64,000 bases of DNA. It comes from Streptomyces sp. NBRC 109706 (GTDB lineage Bacteria > Actinomycetota > Actinomycetes > Streptomycetales > Streptomycetaceae). The stretch spans positions 372,001 to 436,000 of the forward strand of contig NZ_BBOM01000005.1 of the NCBI RefSeq assembly GCF_000974485.1. Reading direction: 5' to 3'. The position numbers were made by a program, and so were the translations under genes. Below the pieces are notes generated by a model. It had not been told where the DNA came from. It saw only the letters and a list, made by a program, of their open reading frames with translations, and made no database searches. Shown here piece by piece: positions 9,721 through 20,901 of the stretch; the stretch's first letter is position 1, and the number at the start of each line of letters is the position of its first letter.

Positions 9721-10747
9721 GGATCGTCTCCTTCCAGAAGTGGCACGCGCTCCGCCGGCCGCCGATCGGGCCGCCGTCCTGCTCCAGGACCTCGGACAGC
9801 GGCGGCGCCTCCGCGCGGCAGATGTCCTCCGCCAGCGGGCAGCGCGGGTTGAACGCGCAGCCCTCGGGGATCGCGGTGAGGCTGGGCGGCATGCCCTGGA
9901 TCGCGTAGAGGTCCTTGCCCTTGTGGTCCAGGCGCGGGATCGACTCCAGCAGACCCTTGGTGTACGGGTGCGCGGGCCGCTTGTACAGCTCGTGCACCGG
10001 GGAGGTCTCCACGATCCGGCCCGCGTACATCACCGCGATCTTGTCGGCGACGTCGGCGACCACGCCCAGGTCGTGGGTGATCAGGATCAGTCCCATCTGG
10101 AAGTCCCGCTGCAACTCGGCCAGCAGGTCCATCACCTGGGCCTGCACGGTGACGTCCAGCGCCGTGGTCGGCTCGTCCGCGATGATCACGTCGGGCTCCA
10201 GGGCCAGCGCCATCGCGATCATGATTCGCTGCCGCATACCGCCGGAGAACTGGTGCGGATAGTCGTTGACCCGCTCCTTGGCGGCCGGGATGCGCACCCG
10301 GTCCATCAGCTCGACGGCCTTGGCCTTGGCCACCTTGCGGCTGTCGCCCCGGTGCACCCGGAACATCTCGCCCAGCTGGTAGCCCACGCTCAGCACCGGG
10401 TTGAGCGAGGAGAGCGCGTCCTGGAAGATCATCGCGATCTTGTCGCCGCGCAGCGACTGCCGCTCGTCCTCTGACATCTTGAGCATGTCCTGGCCGCGGT
10501 AGAGGATCTCGCCGCCGGTGATCTTCCCCGGCGGCATGTCCAGGATGCCCATGATGGTCTGCGCGGTCACCGACTTGCCGGAGCCCGACTCGCCGAGCAC
10601 CGCCAGGGTCTCCCCCGCGTCCACCGTGTAGCTGACCCCGTTGACCGCCTTGGCCGCACCCTCCCTGGTGTGGAACTCGACGTGCAGGTCCCGGACTTCG
10701 AGCAGCGGAACGCCGGGGATATCCGCCTTGGTCATTTCAATCGACAC
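9713..10747 (-). CDS. Oligopeptide ABC transporter ATPase, DppD/OppD type (cassette 1)
   Basis: 344-aa ATPase: Walker [10 protein letters not shown], signature SGGMRQR, Walker B VIIADEP, switch His in LITHDLG, then the oligo_HPY domain and [15 protein letters not shown] 10747 is preferred over the in-frame ATG 10735 because TTGGAG lies at proper spacing before the GTG and nothing comparable precedes the ATG. It sits 15 nt after the C-permease stop and overlaps the F-type ATPase gene. Very close paralogue of the 2663-3640 gene; the two may exchange sequence by gene conversion. Confidence 0.93.
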
Positions 10748-10762
10748 GCGCGTATCTCCAAC

Positions 10763-11752
10763 TCAGCGCAGCTTGGGGTCGAGGGCGTCACGCACGGCGT
10801 CCCCCAGCATCAGGAAGGACAGGATGGTGATGCTCAGCAGGATCGACGGGTAGAGCAGCACATGCGGCGCCACCCGGATCTGCTTCTGCGCCCGGTTGAT
10901 GTCGCCGCCCCAGGAGATCGCCGGGTCGGAGAGCCCGATGCCCAGGAAGGAGAGCACCGCCTCGGCCGTGATGTAGCCGCCGAGCGCGATCATCGCCACC
11001 ACGATCACCGGCGCCGCCGCGTTGGGCAGCACATGGCGCAACAGAATGCGCCAGGTGCCCGCCCCCAACGAACGGGCCGCCGTCACATAGTCCGACTGCT
11101 TGATGGCGATCACCGAACCGCGCATCACCCTCGCGATGGTGGTCCAGCCCAGGAAGGCCAGTGCCAGCGTCACCGTCCAGATGGTCCTGGTGTCGAACGA
11201 CACCAGGATCACCATGGCGCCCAGCAGGAAGGGGATGCCCATGAAGGTGTCGGTGATCCGGGAGAGCACCGCGTCCAGCCAGCCGCCGAAGTAGCCGGCG
11301 AGCATGCCGATCAGACCGCCGGTGATCAGCACCAGCCCGGTCACACAGATGCCGATGATGATCGAGGCGCGGGTGCCGTAGATCATCCGCGCGTAGATGC
11401 TCTGGCCCTGCTGGTTGTAGCCCAGCCACTCCGGCTGGAAGAAGTGGGTCAGCTGCGGCTTCTCCAGATAGCGGTTCTGCAGGTCGGCGGCGCGCGGGCT
11501 GACACTGGTGAACCAGCCGGGGAAGGCGGCCATCACCAGCAGGAAGAGGATGATCACCGCCGCTATCAGGAAGCTGGGCTTGCGCACCAGATCGTGGATC
11601 GCGTCGGACCAGAGGCTGCGCGGCTTGCCGGGCACCGGCCCCGACTCGGCCATGACCGGCGGCTCGCCGTCGGCGGTGACCCCGACATCGACCTGCTTCG
11701 GCACTCCGGCCTTCAGGGACGTGCTGACCTCGGTGGCTTCGAACTCAGGCAT
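10763..11752 (-). CDS. Oligopeptide ABC transporter permease, DppC/OppC type (cassette 1)
   Basis: 329-aa inner-membrane permease. A ~70-residue cytoplasmic N-terminus carries LWSDAIHDLVRKPSFL before helix 1. The extracytoplasmic loop contains FFQPEWLGYNQQGQSIYAR. Five more helices follow with the EAA loop VTAARSLGAGTWRILLRHVLPN, and the C-terminus is LGDAVRDALDPKLR. The start at ATG 11752 overlaps the upstream B permease stop by 8 nt (coupled). The N-terminus is longer than in the cassette 2 paralogue, the main divergence between them. Confidence 0.93.
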   Translation of the reverse strand: MPEFEATEVSTSLKAGVPKQVDVGVTADGEPPVMAESGPVPGKPRSLWSDAIHDLVRKPSFLIAAVIILFLLVMAAFPGWFTSVSPRAADLQNRYLEKPQLTHFFQPEWLGYNQQGQSIYARMIYGTRASIIIGICVTGLVLITGGLIGMLAGYFGGWLDAVLSRITDTFMGIPFLLGAMVILVSFDTRTIWTVTLALAFLGWTTIARVMRGSVIAIKQSDYVTAARSLGAGTWRILLRHVLPNAAAPVIVVAMIALGGYITAEAVLSFLGIGLSDPAISWGGDINRAQKQIRVAPHVLLYPSILLSITILSFLMLGDAVRDALDPKLR

Positions 11753-12674
11753 AGCGAATCCTTGGGTCGAGGACCGCGTACAGCAGGTCGACGAGCAGCG
11801 TGACGACGAGATACACGAGGATGATGAAGGAGACGACCCCCACCACCGTCGCTCCCTCGCGCGAGGTGAGAGCCAGATAGACGGTGCGCCCGATGCCGTG
11901 GATGTTGAAGATGCCCTCGGTGACGATGGCACCGGCGAAGAGGCTGCCCAGGTCCACGCCGAGGAAGGTGATCACCGGGATCAGCGAGTTGCGGAGCAGG
12001 TGCACCCGCACCGCGCGCGACTTGGAGAGTCCCTTGGCGCGGGCGGTCCGCATGTAGTCGGCGCGCTTGTTCTCCGCGATGGAGGTGCGCGTCAGCCGGG
12101 CCACATAGGCCAGCGACAGCGACGCCAACACCACGGCGGGGAGCAGTAGTTGCCCCCAGCTCTCGGAGTCCTGCACGGAGGGCTTGACCAGCCCCCAGCG
12201 GACCCCGAAGTAGGTCTGGTAGAGGTAACCGATCACGAAGACCGGCACCGAGATCAGCAGCAGCGTGACGAAGAGGATGACGCGGTCGATCTTGCCACCG
12301 GCCCGCAGCCCCGCGATCAGGCCCATGGAGACCCCCACCACCGCGGTGATCGTGAAGGCGAGAAGCGTGAGTCTGACCGTTGCCGGCAGGGCCTCCGTGA
12401 TCACGTCCCAGACTTCGCGGCGGCTGGCTATCTGGGTGCCGAAGTCGCCCTGGAGCAACCCTGTCAGGTAGTCCCAGTACTGCTTGAGAATGGGCTGATC
12501 GAGCCCCAGGCTCTCCTTCATCGCGGCCATCTGGGCCTCGTCCGGGGCGCGTTCGCCCCACAGGGCCCGAATCGGGTCACCGGGCAGGCTGTACATCATC
12601 ATGAAGATGATGAACGTCGCACCGATGAACACCGGAATCATCTGGAGCAGTCGCCGCACGACATAGCGCCCCAT
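11745..12674 (-). CDS. Oligopeptide ABC transporter permease, DppB/OppB type (cassette 1)
   Basis: 309-aa permease starting MGRYVVRRLLQMIPVFIGAT, six helices, extracytoplasmic segment with PILKQYWDYLTGLLQGDFG, ATPase-contact loop RADYMRTARAKGLSKSRAVRVHLLRN, and end LLYAVLDPRIRYA. ATG 12674 matches the paralogue's start; the frame is open further upstream but that stretch is not conserved. The binding-protein gene stops 91 nt upstream, a wider gap than in cassette 2. Confidence 0.93.
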   Translation of the reverse strand: MGRYVVRRLLQMIPVFIGATFIIFMMMYSLPGDPIRALWGERAPDEAQMAAMKESLGLDQPILKQYWDYLTGLLQGDFGTQIASRREVWDVITEALPATVRLTLLAFTITAVVGVSMGLIAGLRAGGKIDRVILFVTLLLISVPVFVIGYLYQTYFGVRWGLVKPSVQDSESWGQLLLPAVVLASLSLAYVARLTRTSIAENKRADYMRTARAKGLSKSRAVRVHLLRNSLIPVITFLGVDLGSLFAGAIVTEGIFNIHGIGRTVYLALTSREGATVVGVVSFIILVYLVVTLLVDLLYAVLDPRIRYA

Positions 12675-12765
12675 GGGTTCCTCCAGGTAAGTCGGCGGAG
12701 CCGACGGGCCGCTCCTTGACGGAGTGGCCCGCCGGCCCCCTTGCACTGCTGGTGTCGTGCTGGCC

Positions 12766-14394
12766 TTACTTGACCGTGACCTCGGTCAGGATCGGCATGC
12801 CGGCGGTGTCGAAGGCGACGTTCTCCACGTTGTTGGAGTAGCCACCGTTGACGTTCTGGAACCACAGCGGGATGGCGGGCATCTCCTCCCAGAGGACCTG
12901 CTCGGCCTCCTGGTAGGCGGTGACGGTCTCCTCCAGCGAGGCGGCCTGGTCACCCTGCTCGAACAGCGCGTCGACCTCGGGGTTGTCGAAGCGGCCGTAG
13001 TTGGTGGACGAGCGCGAGTGGTACAGCTCGCTCATGAAGTTGGCGTTCAGCGGGTAGTCGGCGAGCCAGCCACCGCGGTAGAACGACTGGACCTCGTTGG
13101 CGGCACGCGCCTCCAGGTCGGTGTCGAAGTCCGGCTTGATGTCGAGCGTGCACTCGATGTCGAGCGCGTCGATGATGCTGTTGCAGACGGCCTCGGCCCA
13201 CTCCTGGTGGCCACCGTCACCGTTGATCTGCAGCACCATCTCGTTGTTCGGGACGCCACCGCCGGCCTCGACCAGGTCGCGCGCCGCCTCGGGGTCGTAC
13301 TCGGCGATGCCGCCGTCGGCGCCCTCCTGGTAGCCCAGCACACCGGGGGGAGCGAAGCTGTCGGCCGGGGTACGCGAGCCGTTGAGCACGGTCTGCGTGA
13401 TGGTCTCCCGGTCGATGGCCTTGGAGATGCCCTGGATGACCTGCGGGTCCACGTTCTCCCAGTCGCCGTACTTGACGGGGACGATGGACTGGATGCCGTT
13501 GTACGCCTGGGAGATGGCGCGGTCGCCGAGGTCGGTCTCGTAGACCGGCAGGTCCTTCGGGTCCACCTGACGGATGACGTCGAGGTTGTCCGAGAGCAGG
13601 TCCTGGTAGGCCGCGTCCAGACCGGTGTAGGCGATGATCTCGACGCCGTCGTTCTTCGCCGCGTTCCTACCGGCGTAGTCCTCGTACGTGCTCAGCTTGA
13701 TGGACGTGTTGTGGTTCCACTCGTCCAGCCGGTACGGGCCGTTGCCGACCGGGGCCTCGCCGAAGCCCTCGGGGTCGTCGTAGAAGCTGTCGGGCAGCGG
13801 GGTGAACGGGGTGTAACCCAGCTTGTAGTTGTAGTACGAGACCGGGTGCGACAGGGCGATCTCGAAGGTCAGATCGTCCACCACGCTCAGACCGGACATC
13901 TCCTCGGCGGTGGGCGAACCCTCCTCCGGGTGGACGTCCTCGTAGCCCGCGATGTCGGCGAACCAGAAGCTCGACGACTGGTTGTTGTCGACGTTGGCGG
14001 CCCAGTTCCACGCGTTGACGTAGTGCTGGGCGGTCACGTCGGTGCCGTCGTGGAACGTCCAGCCGGAGTTCAACGTGACGGTCCACACCGTGGCGTCCTC
14101 GTTGGGCTCGATCGACTCGGCGGCGAGCAGCTCGATCTCACCGCTGTCGTCGAACTCCAGGAGCTTCGAGAAGATGTTGTCCATCACCAGGCCGCCGTAG
14201 GCCTCGCTGGTGTCGGAGGGGATCAGCGGGTTCTGCGGCTCGCCGCCGTCGACCCGGACGATGCCGCCTCCCGAGTTCCCGTCGGAAGCGCCATCGCTCG
14301 TCGAGTCGTCGTCGTCACTGCCACCACAGGCGGTCGCGGCAAGAGCCACGACTATCGCACTGGCGACCCATTTGGCGCTACGCGCACCACGCAT
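12766..14394 (-). CDS. Peptide ABC transporter substrate-binding lipoprotein (cassette 1)
   Basis: 542-aa SBP_bac_5 lipoprotein. The signal peptide ends in AATAC (Cys 23), followed by an Asp/Ser/Gly linker. Landmarks: PQNPLIPSDTSEAYGGLVMDNIF, WTFHDGTDVTAQHYVNAWNWA, PVGNGPYRLDEW, and EMPAIPLWFQNVNGGYS near the end. It binds extracellular oligopeptides for the permeases downstream. ATG 14394 has a textbook site (AAGGAGG, eight bases before ATG). A long AT-rich leader and two inverted repeats precede it. Family members in Streptomyces include BldKB, but operon order here (binding protein first) does not match bldK, so no such name is given. Confidence 0.93.
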   Translation of the reverse strand: MRGARSAKWVASAIVVALAATACGGSDDDDSTSDGASDGNSGGGIVRVDGGEPQNPLIPSDTSEAYGGLVMDNIFSKLLEFDDSGEIELLAAESIEPNEDATVWTVTLNSGWTFHDGTDVTAQHYVNAWNWAANVDNNQSSSFWFADIAGYEDVHPEEGSPTAEEMSGLSVVDDLTFEIALSHPVSYYNYKLGYTPFTPLPDSFYDDPEGFGEAPVGNGPYRLDEWNHNTSIKLSTYEDYAGRNAAKNDGVEIIAYTGLDAAYQDLLSDNLDVIRQVDPKDLPVYETDLGDRAISQAYNGIQSIVPVKYGDWENVDPQVIQGISKAIDRETITQTVLNGSRTPADSFAPPGVLGYQEGADGGIAEYDPEAARDLVEAGGGVPNNEMVLQINGDGGHQEWAEAVCNSIIDALDIECTLDIKPDFDTDLEARAANEVQSFYRGGWLADYPLNANFMSELYHSRSSTNYGRFDNPEVDALFEQGDQAASLEETVTAYQEAEQVLWEEMPAIPLWFQNVNGGYSNNVENVAFDTAGMPILTEVTVK

Positions 14395-14784
14395 GGGCTT
14401 TGCCTCCTTGGGAGTTCAATGTCACTGCTTGAGAAGCCCGGATCACGGAGACGTCTACCCGCGTCACTCGCGTCCGGTTCGCAATGCCCACAACTATTGG
14501 GCATAAACCCCGCGCTAACCACCGCCCCCCCATTTCATTTTGATGAAGATAGCAAGGGGATAGGGGTCAAAAACGGACAAATCACCCACTGGACCTCTCC
14601 GTTATCCGGACCGATGTGACGTAAATCGCGCCCCATGGTCCGGATAACGGACGAGCCACCTCATAGCGGGCCAGAAAGTCGTTTGACATGTGCGGCCCAA
14701 TGCCGCCGATGCCCCGCAATGTGCGGATCCCGCCGACACGCTCTCGGCGTCCGGTTCACCGACGCCGGCTCAACAGCCGCCGGC
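14395..14784. other. Leader/promoter region of cassette 1
   Basis: No gene. The stretch about 14500-14600 is AT-rich for this genome and on the minus strand contains a TTGACC hexamer and TATC/TTCAT sequences, a plausible but unproven promoter. Two inverted repeats lie here: TGCCCA-N7-TGGGCA at 14485-14503 and a 14-bp repeat at 14599-14650 listed separately. The right part is the 3' flank of typA. Confidence 0.5.
14599..14650. repeat. Perfect 14-bp inverted repeat with 24-bp spacer
   Basis: Arms CCGTTATCCGGACC (14599-14612) and its exact complement (14637-14650) enclose 24 nt. It lies between the typA stop (14785) and the opp binding-protein start (14394). It could be a typA terminator with a large loop, or a pair of operator half-sites controlling cassette 1. 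Perfection and AT content favour a protein-binding site, but this is inference. Confidence 0.55.
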
Positions 14785-16653
<1,869 letters not shown>

Positions 16654-16974
16654 GGCTGGGCTGTACTCCCGAGTTCGTGGCTGAGACGGCTCGGCAGACA
16701 AGGGCCATGCCCGGCGAACCGCTGGGCCCCCCAGCCCCGCACCAGACAGGCCGTGGCTCCGGCCTCGACTGCCATGGTACGGGGCCCGCCGCGCCACCCG
16801 CGCGGCACGCCGGCCGGCGGACCGGGCACGGCCCCGGTGTCCACCCCGGCCACGGAGAGCCACGGAGAGCCACGAGGGACCGCACCCGCTCTCCGTCACC
16901 GACGCGGCGCGTTCTCGACTGTGCCTACAGGCATATCGCCGAGTGCGCCTTCAGGCCCGTCCTCAGGCCCGTCC
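16654..16974. other. Intergenic region with short tandem repeats
   Basis: No supported gene. It holds an exact 10-bp tandem repeat (CACGGAGAGC at 16851-16870) and a 12-bp tandem repeat (TCAGGCCCGTCC at 16951-16974, continuing into the stop codon of the lipoprotein gene). It should contain the typA promoter; no clear hexamers were identified. Confidence 0.5.
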
Positions 16975-19900
16975 TCAGGCACGGAAGCCGATGTCCTGGA
17001 ACCTGGGGGTGGCCAGACCGAACGCGCCCACGCCGGCCAACTCGCCGTTGACCGCGACCAGCTGAGGCCGTTGGAACAGCGGCAACGAGCCGGCCGCCGC
17101 CCAGATCCTGGCGTCAGCCTGGTCCAACAGCCGGTGGTACTCGCTCTCGTCCAGCTCGCCCGCGGCCCGGTCCAACAGCTGGTCGATATGGTCGGTGCCG
17201 ACCCGGGCGTAGTTCTGCTCGATCAGCAGCTGCCCACCCGGGATGGACTGCGGCTTGGTGAACAGCGGCGTCGCGTCGGTCGCCGGGAAGGCGGTGGCCG
17301 GCCAGGAGTAGAGCGCCAGATCGAACGCGCCGGAGACGACATAGCCGTCGAAGAACTCCTCGGCCGGCGCCTCGACGAACTCCGTGCCGATCCCCGCGGT
17401 CGCGAGCATCGCCGCGATCCGCCCGGCGACCCGCCGCAACGGCTCGGCGTCGGCGCCGTCCGGCACCACGAAGCGGAGGCTCAACTCCTCCCCGTCCTTG
17501 GCCCGCACGGGCGCGGCAGCAGCCGCCTCCAACCGCGCGACCTCCCGCACCGCCTCCTCAGCGACGTCCTGGGCGGTGTCCTGGGCGGTGTCCTGGGCGG
17601 ACGGCCCAGGCACGGCAGGCACGTCCACCGCGCCGCCGGCCGGCGCGTTGGTGGCCCACGAAACGGTGCCGCCGGGCGCCCCGCCGGCGGCCTCAGCGGC
17701 CTCCTGGGCGGACGACTCGGACGCGGCAAGCGCTGACGCGGCCTTGGCGCTGGGCGCTTCGCCCGGGGCGGCAGAAGCTGACACGGCTGTCGCGCCAGCG
17801 GCCCGCGAGGTCACGCCGCCAGGGGCCGCAGCTCCCACAACGGCCTTCGGGGCGGACGGCCCGGGAACGGCAGACGCGGCCGTCGCATTGGCGGCTGGCG
17901 AAGCGGTGCCGCTGGGCGCGCCGCCCGGGGCGGCAGCCCCCACAACGGCGCCCTGGGCGGACGGCCCAGGGACGGCTGACGCAGCCGCCGCATTGGCGGC
18001 CCGCGAAGTGGCGCCGCCGGGCGCCCCGCCCGGGGCCGCAGCCCCCACAACGGCGCCCTCGGCGGACGGCCCAGGAACGGCTGACGCGGCCGTCACATTG
18101 GCGGCCCGCGAAGTGGCCGCGCTCACCGTCCGGTTGGCGGCAGCACCACCCACGGCAGCGTCCTCGGCAACCGCGCCGGACGCGGCACGCGCCGGCACGG
18201 CCGCCACGTCAACGCCCCGCGAAACGATGGCGGTAACCCCCACAGCGGCGTCTCTGGTGGACCGCCCAGGGACGGCGAAGGCAGCACGCGCCGGCACGGC
18301 CGCCGCGCCGGCGGCCGGCGAGGTCGCGCCGCCAGGAAACGCAGCCCCCACAACGGCGTCCTGACCGGACGGCCCGGGAACGGCAGGCGCTGCCCCGGCC
18401 ATCCCGCTGGCGGCCGGCGAAGGGCCCGCGCTCGCCGCCCAGTTGGCGGCGGCACCACCCACTGCAACCACGCCGGACGCGGCACGCGCCGGCACGGCCG
18501 CCGTGCCGGCGGCCGCAGCGGCGTCCTGGGCGGGTAGCCCTGCCGCGGCTGGTGTCGGCGCAACAGCCGGGTCGGCGGGTTGGGTTGCCTCCCCTTCAGG
18601 GGTGGGCGGGGTGGGGAGGAAGGAGGCGGCTTGGTGGAGGAGGGCGGCGCGTTGGTGGGCGGTGGGGAGGCGGGGGCTCAGGGGTTGGGCGTGGGTGGGG
18701 GTGGACGCGGACTTGCCGTCGGTGGCCGGGTCGGCCGCGTCGGCCGCCTGGTGGCGCCAGCCGACCTCGTCCAGCAGATCGGCCGGTCGGCGGGCGCCCG
18801 CGTCGCCGATCGCCTCACTGTTGTCCTGGTACTCGTGTTGGCCGAGAATCCGCACATGGCTGCCGAGTGGCCGTACCGGGAGGCCCGCCGGGCCATGAAC
18901 GTCCTTGGCCAGTTTCTCGCGGTCGAGTGCGCGGGCGACGGCCCAGCGGACCTGTTCGTCCGCCAGCAGTTCGGAGCTGCCGTTGAGGGTGAGTTGGGTG
19001 TAGCTGGGATGGTAGGCACGATGCACGGTGAAGCCGCTCAGCTGTTCCCTAAGCGCCTCCTCGCGGGTCGCGAAGGTGCGCTCTCGGGTCTGTTCGGCGC
19101 GGGCCACGGCCGCCGCATAGCGCTGGTCGGCCGTCTCGCTGTCGGCCTCGCCGCTGAGCCGGGCGGTGGCCATCTCGTGGAGCGCGTCCAGCGCCGTCGA
19201 GGGTCCCTGGGCGGCGGCGAGGTCGTTCTCCCCCAGCCCCTCCCCCTTCCCGTCGTCGTCCTGGTCGGCGCCGGCCGCGTCGATGCGGTTGGCGTCGGCG
19301 GGGGTGACCTCCGCGATGTCCACCGTGCCGTCCAGCAGGGCGGCGCGGCGCTGGGCGCGGGGGACGGCGGTGAGGACGAGTTCGTCCAGCAGCGCCGGGT
19401 CTCCCCACCAGGCGTCGTCGCGGGCCAGGGTGACGGTTCCGGCCTCCTCGTCCAGCGAATCGATGCGGAACGGGCCGGCGGAGACGGGGAGTTCGGTGCG
19501 CAGGCCCTCGTTGAAGCGTTCGGGGTCGCCGGTCACCCCGGCGGGGTAGAGCGGGCTGAAGAGGGATCGCCACTCGGCGTAGGGCTGGGCGAAGGTGACC
19601 TCCACCTGGTGGGGCTCGGGGCCTTCGGCGATCTTCTCGACGCGGTCGTAGCCCTGGGCGCGCGCGGACCAGTAGGCGTGGTCGTCTCCTTTGAGTGCCT
19701 TCCATTGGGCGATGAAATCGTCGACGGTGATGGGTTTTCCGTCGTTCCAGGCGGCATCGGGATGCAGTGTGTAGACGACCTGTTGTTTGGGTTCCCTGGC
19801 GGTGATCTCGGCGGAGCGCAGATAGTCGGGGTTGCGCTGGGGCTGGCCTTGGGCGTCGATGGTGAAGAGGGTCGGCAGGGTGGCGGCGGCGATCTGTTCG

Positions 19901-20199
19901 GTGACCTCGTCGGCCTCGTACTGGAACGCGTTGAGGGTGGTGGGGAGTCGGTCGATCGCCCAGCCGGCGCTGCCGCCCTGGCGGAGCGCCGCGCGTTGGG
20001 CGGTGGCCACCGACTGGGCGGCGCCGTCGGCGAGCACATCGGGGGTGGCGCCGCCGCCGCAGCCGGCCAGCGCGGGGACGAGGAGCGCGCCGGTGGTGAG
20101 CGCCGCGAGCCACGGTGCGGCGCGTGGGCGTGGGGCGCGTCCCGTCGGGTGTCCGCTCCATCTCGCCGCGTGCTCGGTTCCCGTGCCGACGCCTGCCAT
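16975..20199 (-). CDS. Solute-binding-protein-like lipoprotein with long Ala/Gly/Pro repeat insert
   Basis: 1074 residues, far longer than usual SBP_bac_5 proteins (about 500-600). The signal peptide ends with lipobox LAGC (Cys 47). Residues about 70-250 resemble the binding-protein N-lobe (TLNAFQYEADEVTEQIAAATLPTLF, DAAWNDGKPITVDDFIAQWKAL, VSAGPFRIDS). Residues about 400-530 continue the family (YTQLTLNGSSELLADEQVRWAVARALDREKLA). From about 545 to 870 comes a low-complexity block of imperfect repeats built on AASAVPGPSA..AVVGAAAPGG. The C-terminal part then resumes (LRFVVPDGADAEPLRRVA, DLALYSWPATAFPATDATPLF, GSLPLFQRPQLVAVNG). No permease or ATPase genes adjoin it. A non-transport, cell-surface role or an orphan binding role are both possible. 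Confidence 0.85.
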   Translation of the reverse strand: MAGVGTGTEHAARWSGHPTGRAPRPRAAPWLAALTTGALLVPALAGCGGGATPDVLADGAAQSVATAQRAALRQGGSAGWAIDRLPTTLNAFQYEADEVTEQIAAATLPTLFTIDAQGQPQRNPDYLRSAEITAREPKQQVVYTLHPDAAWNDGKPITVDDFIAQWKALKGDDHAYWSARAQGYDRVEKIAEGPEPHQVEVTFAQPYAEWRSLFSPLYPAGVTGDPERFNEGLRTELPVSAGPFRIDSLDEEAGTVTLARDDAWWGDPALLDELVLTAVPRAQRRAALLDGTVDIAEVTPADANRIDAAGADQDDDGKGEGLGENDLAAAQGPSTALDALHEMATARLSGEADSETADQRYAAAVARAEQTRERTFATREEALREQLSGFTVHRAYHPSYTQLTLNGSSELLADEQVRWAVARALDREKLAKDVHGPAGLPVRPLGSHVRILGQHEYQDNSEAIGDAGARRPADLLDEVGWRHQAADAADPATDGKSASTPTHAQPLSPRLPTAHQRAALLHQAASFLPTPPTPEGEATQPADPAVAPTPAAAGLPAQDAAAAAGTAAVPARAASGVVAVGGAAANWAASAGPSPAASGMAGAAPAVPGPSGQDAVVGAAFPGGATSPAAGAAAVPARAAFAVPGRSTRDAAVGVTAIVSRGVDVAAVPARAASGAVAEDAAVGGAAANRTVSAATSRAANVTAASAVPGPSAEGAVVGAAAPGGAPGGATSRAANAAAASAVPGPSAQGAVVGAAAPGGAPSGTASPAANATAASAVPGPSAPKAVVGAAAPGGVTSRAAGATAVSASAAPGEAPSAKAASALAASESSAQEAAEAAGGAPGGTVSWATNAPAGGAVDVPAVPGPSAQDTAQDTAQDVAEEAVREVARLEAAAAAPVRAKDGEELSLRFVVPDGADAEPLRRVAGRIAAMLATAGIGTEFVEAPAEEFFDGYVVSGAFDLALYSWPATAFPATDATPLFTKPQSIPGGQLLIEQNYARVGTDHIDQLLDRAAGELDESEYHRLLDQADARIWAAAGSLPLFQRPQLVAVNGELAGVGAFGLATPRFQDIGFRA
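17600..18560. repeat. Imperfect tandem repeats inside the lipoprotein gene
   Basis: On the plus strand the block repeats units of roughly 90-130 nt built around GCGGACGGCCC..GG.ACGG and GCCCCCACAACGGC, encoding the Ala/Gly/Pro-rich insert. A shorter GGCGGTGTCCTG repeat near 17568-17600 encodes AQDTAQDTAQ. Units are diverged but in frame. The high GC also produces long open frames on the opposite strand, considered spurious. Confidence 0.8.
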
Positions 20200-20614
20200 C
20201 GATTGTCCCTCCGACCCACCGGGCGCGATCCGCTTACCCGTTCATCACACGTATCCAGCACTCAAGGCGACCGCAGCCCGAGGACCGTGACGACACGGCG
20301 AGAGCGCATGCCAAACCCCGGCGAGACCACCCGCCCGGCCCACCGTTCGAGGTTCGGTGACGGGCCGTCCGATGACGGGCCGTCCGAGAAAAGGTGGGTG
20401 GCCGGCCGTCGCCAAGAGCCGGCGGCCCGGCCCGGCGCACGGGTCCCGCACACCGATCCCGCGCCGGAAGAAGAACGAAGGAACCGGCTCACCGAAACGG
20501 CGCACAGGGGGAGCACATTGTGTGCGCCGGCGCATAACACCAACGCTATGGCCTGATCCGTGTGCGCTGGGTAAGGCACTGGCGTAAGGTCTGGCATATG
20601 CGGAGGTGGGGTGA
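20200..20614. other. Intergenic region
   Basis: No convincing gene on either strand. It contains an exact 15-bp tandem repeat (TGACGGGCCGTCCGA at 20358-20372 and 20373-20387) and a 12-bp palindrome TGCGCCGGCGCA at 20523-20534. It separates the minus-strand lipoprotein from the plus-strand small protein and should carry promoters for both. No hexamers are firm. Confidence 0.45.
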
Positions 20615-20845
20615 GTGATGAACGGCAGCAACCTGCACCCCTGGCAGGTGATCCGTCAGGACAAGAACGGCAGCCGCTACCGAATAGGCCACTGCGCCAC
20701 CAGGGCCGAGGCCCAGCGGCTCATCAAGCGACTACGTCCGGAGAGCGCGACCATCGAGGCCGAGGCGATACCGGCCGAGATGGAGGCGCGCTATCTCGTC
20801 GAGCGGGTCGAGCGCGTTGAGGCCGGAGGGCGCGGGCGCCGCTGA
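20615..20845 (+). CDS. Small SPOR-like protein
   Basis: 76-aa soluble protein. The pattern HPWQVIRQDKNGSRYRIGHCATRAEAQRLIKRL resembles the single-repeat SPOR-like small proteins annotated widely in Streptomyces; their function is unknown. A GGAGG site at 20602-20606 serves either GTG 20615 (spacing 8) or ATG 20618 (spacing 11); the GTG was taken. It has no signal peptide or membrane segment. It stands alone just upstream of the large phosphatase gene, with a 56-nt gap, and might be co-transcribed with it. Confidence 0.75.
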   Translation: MMNGSNLHPWQVIRQDKNGSRYRIGHCATRAEAQRLIKRLRPESATIEAEAIPAEMEARYLVERVERVEAGGRGRR

Positions 20846-20901
20846 CGCCATGCACAATCGGGTATAAGGGACATTCAGCCCTGCTTTGCCGGACCCGGCC
20901 G

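Noticed and set aside
17384..18364. 326-codon Ala/Thr/Pro-rich frame on the plus strand
   Set aside because: Mirror of the low-complexity repeat in the lipoprotein gene; the minus-strand frame is continuous with conserved lobes, this one is not.
20245..20631. 128-codon minus-strand frame in the intergenic region
   Set aside because: Overlaps tandem 15-bp repeats, no motif, no ribosome site.
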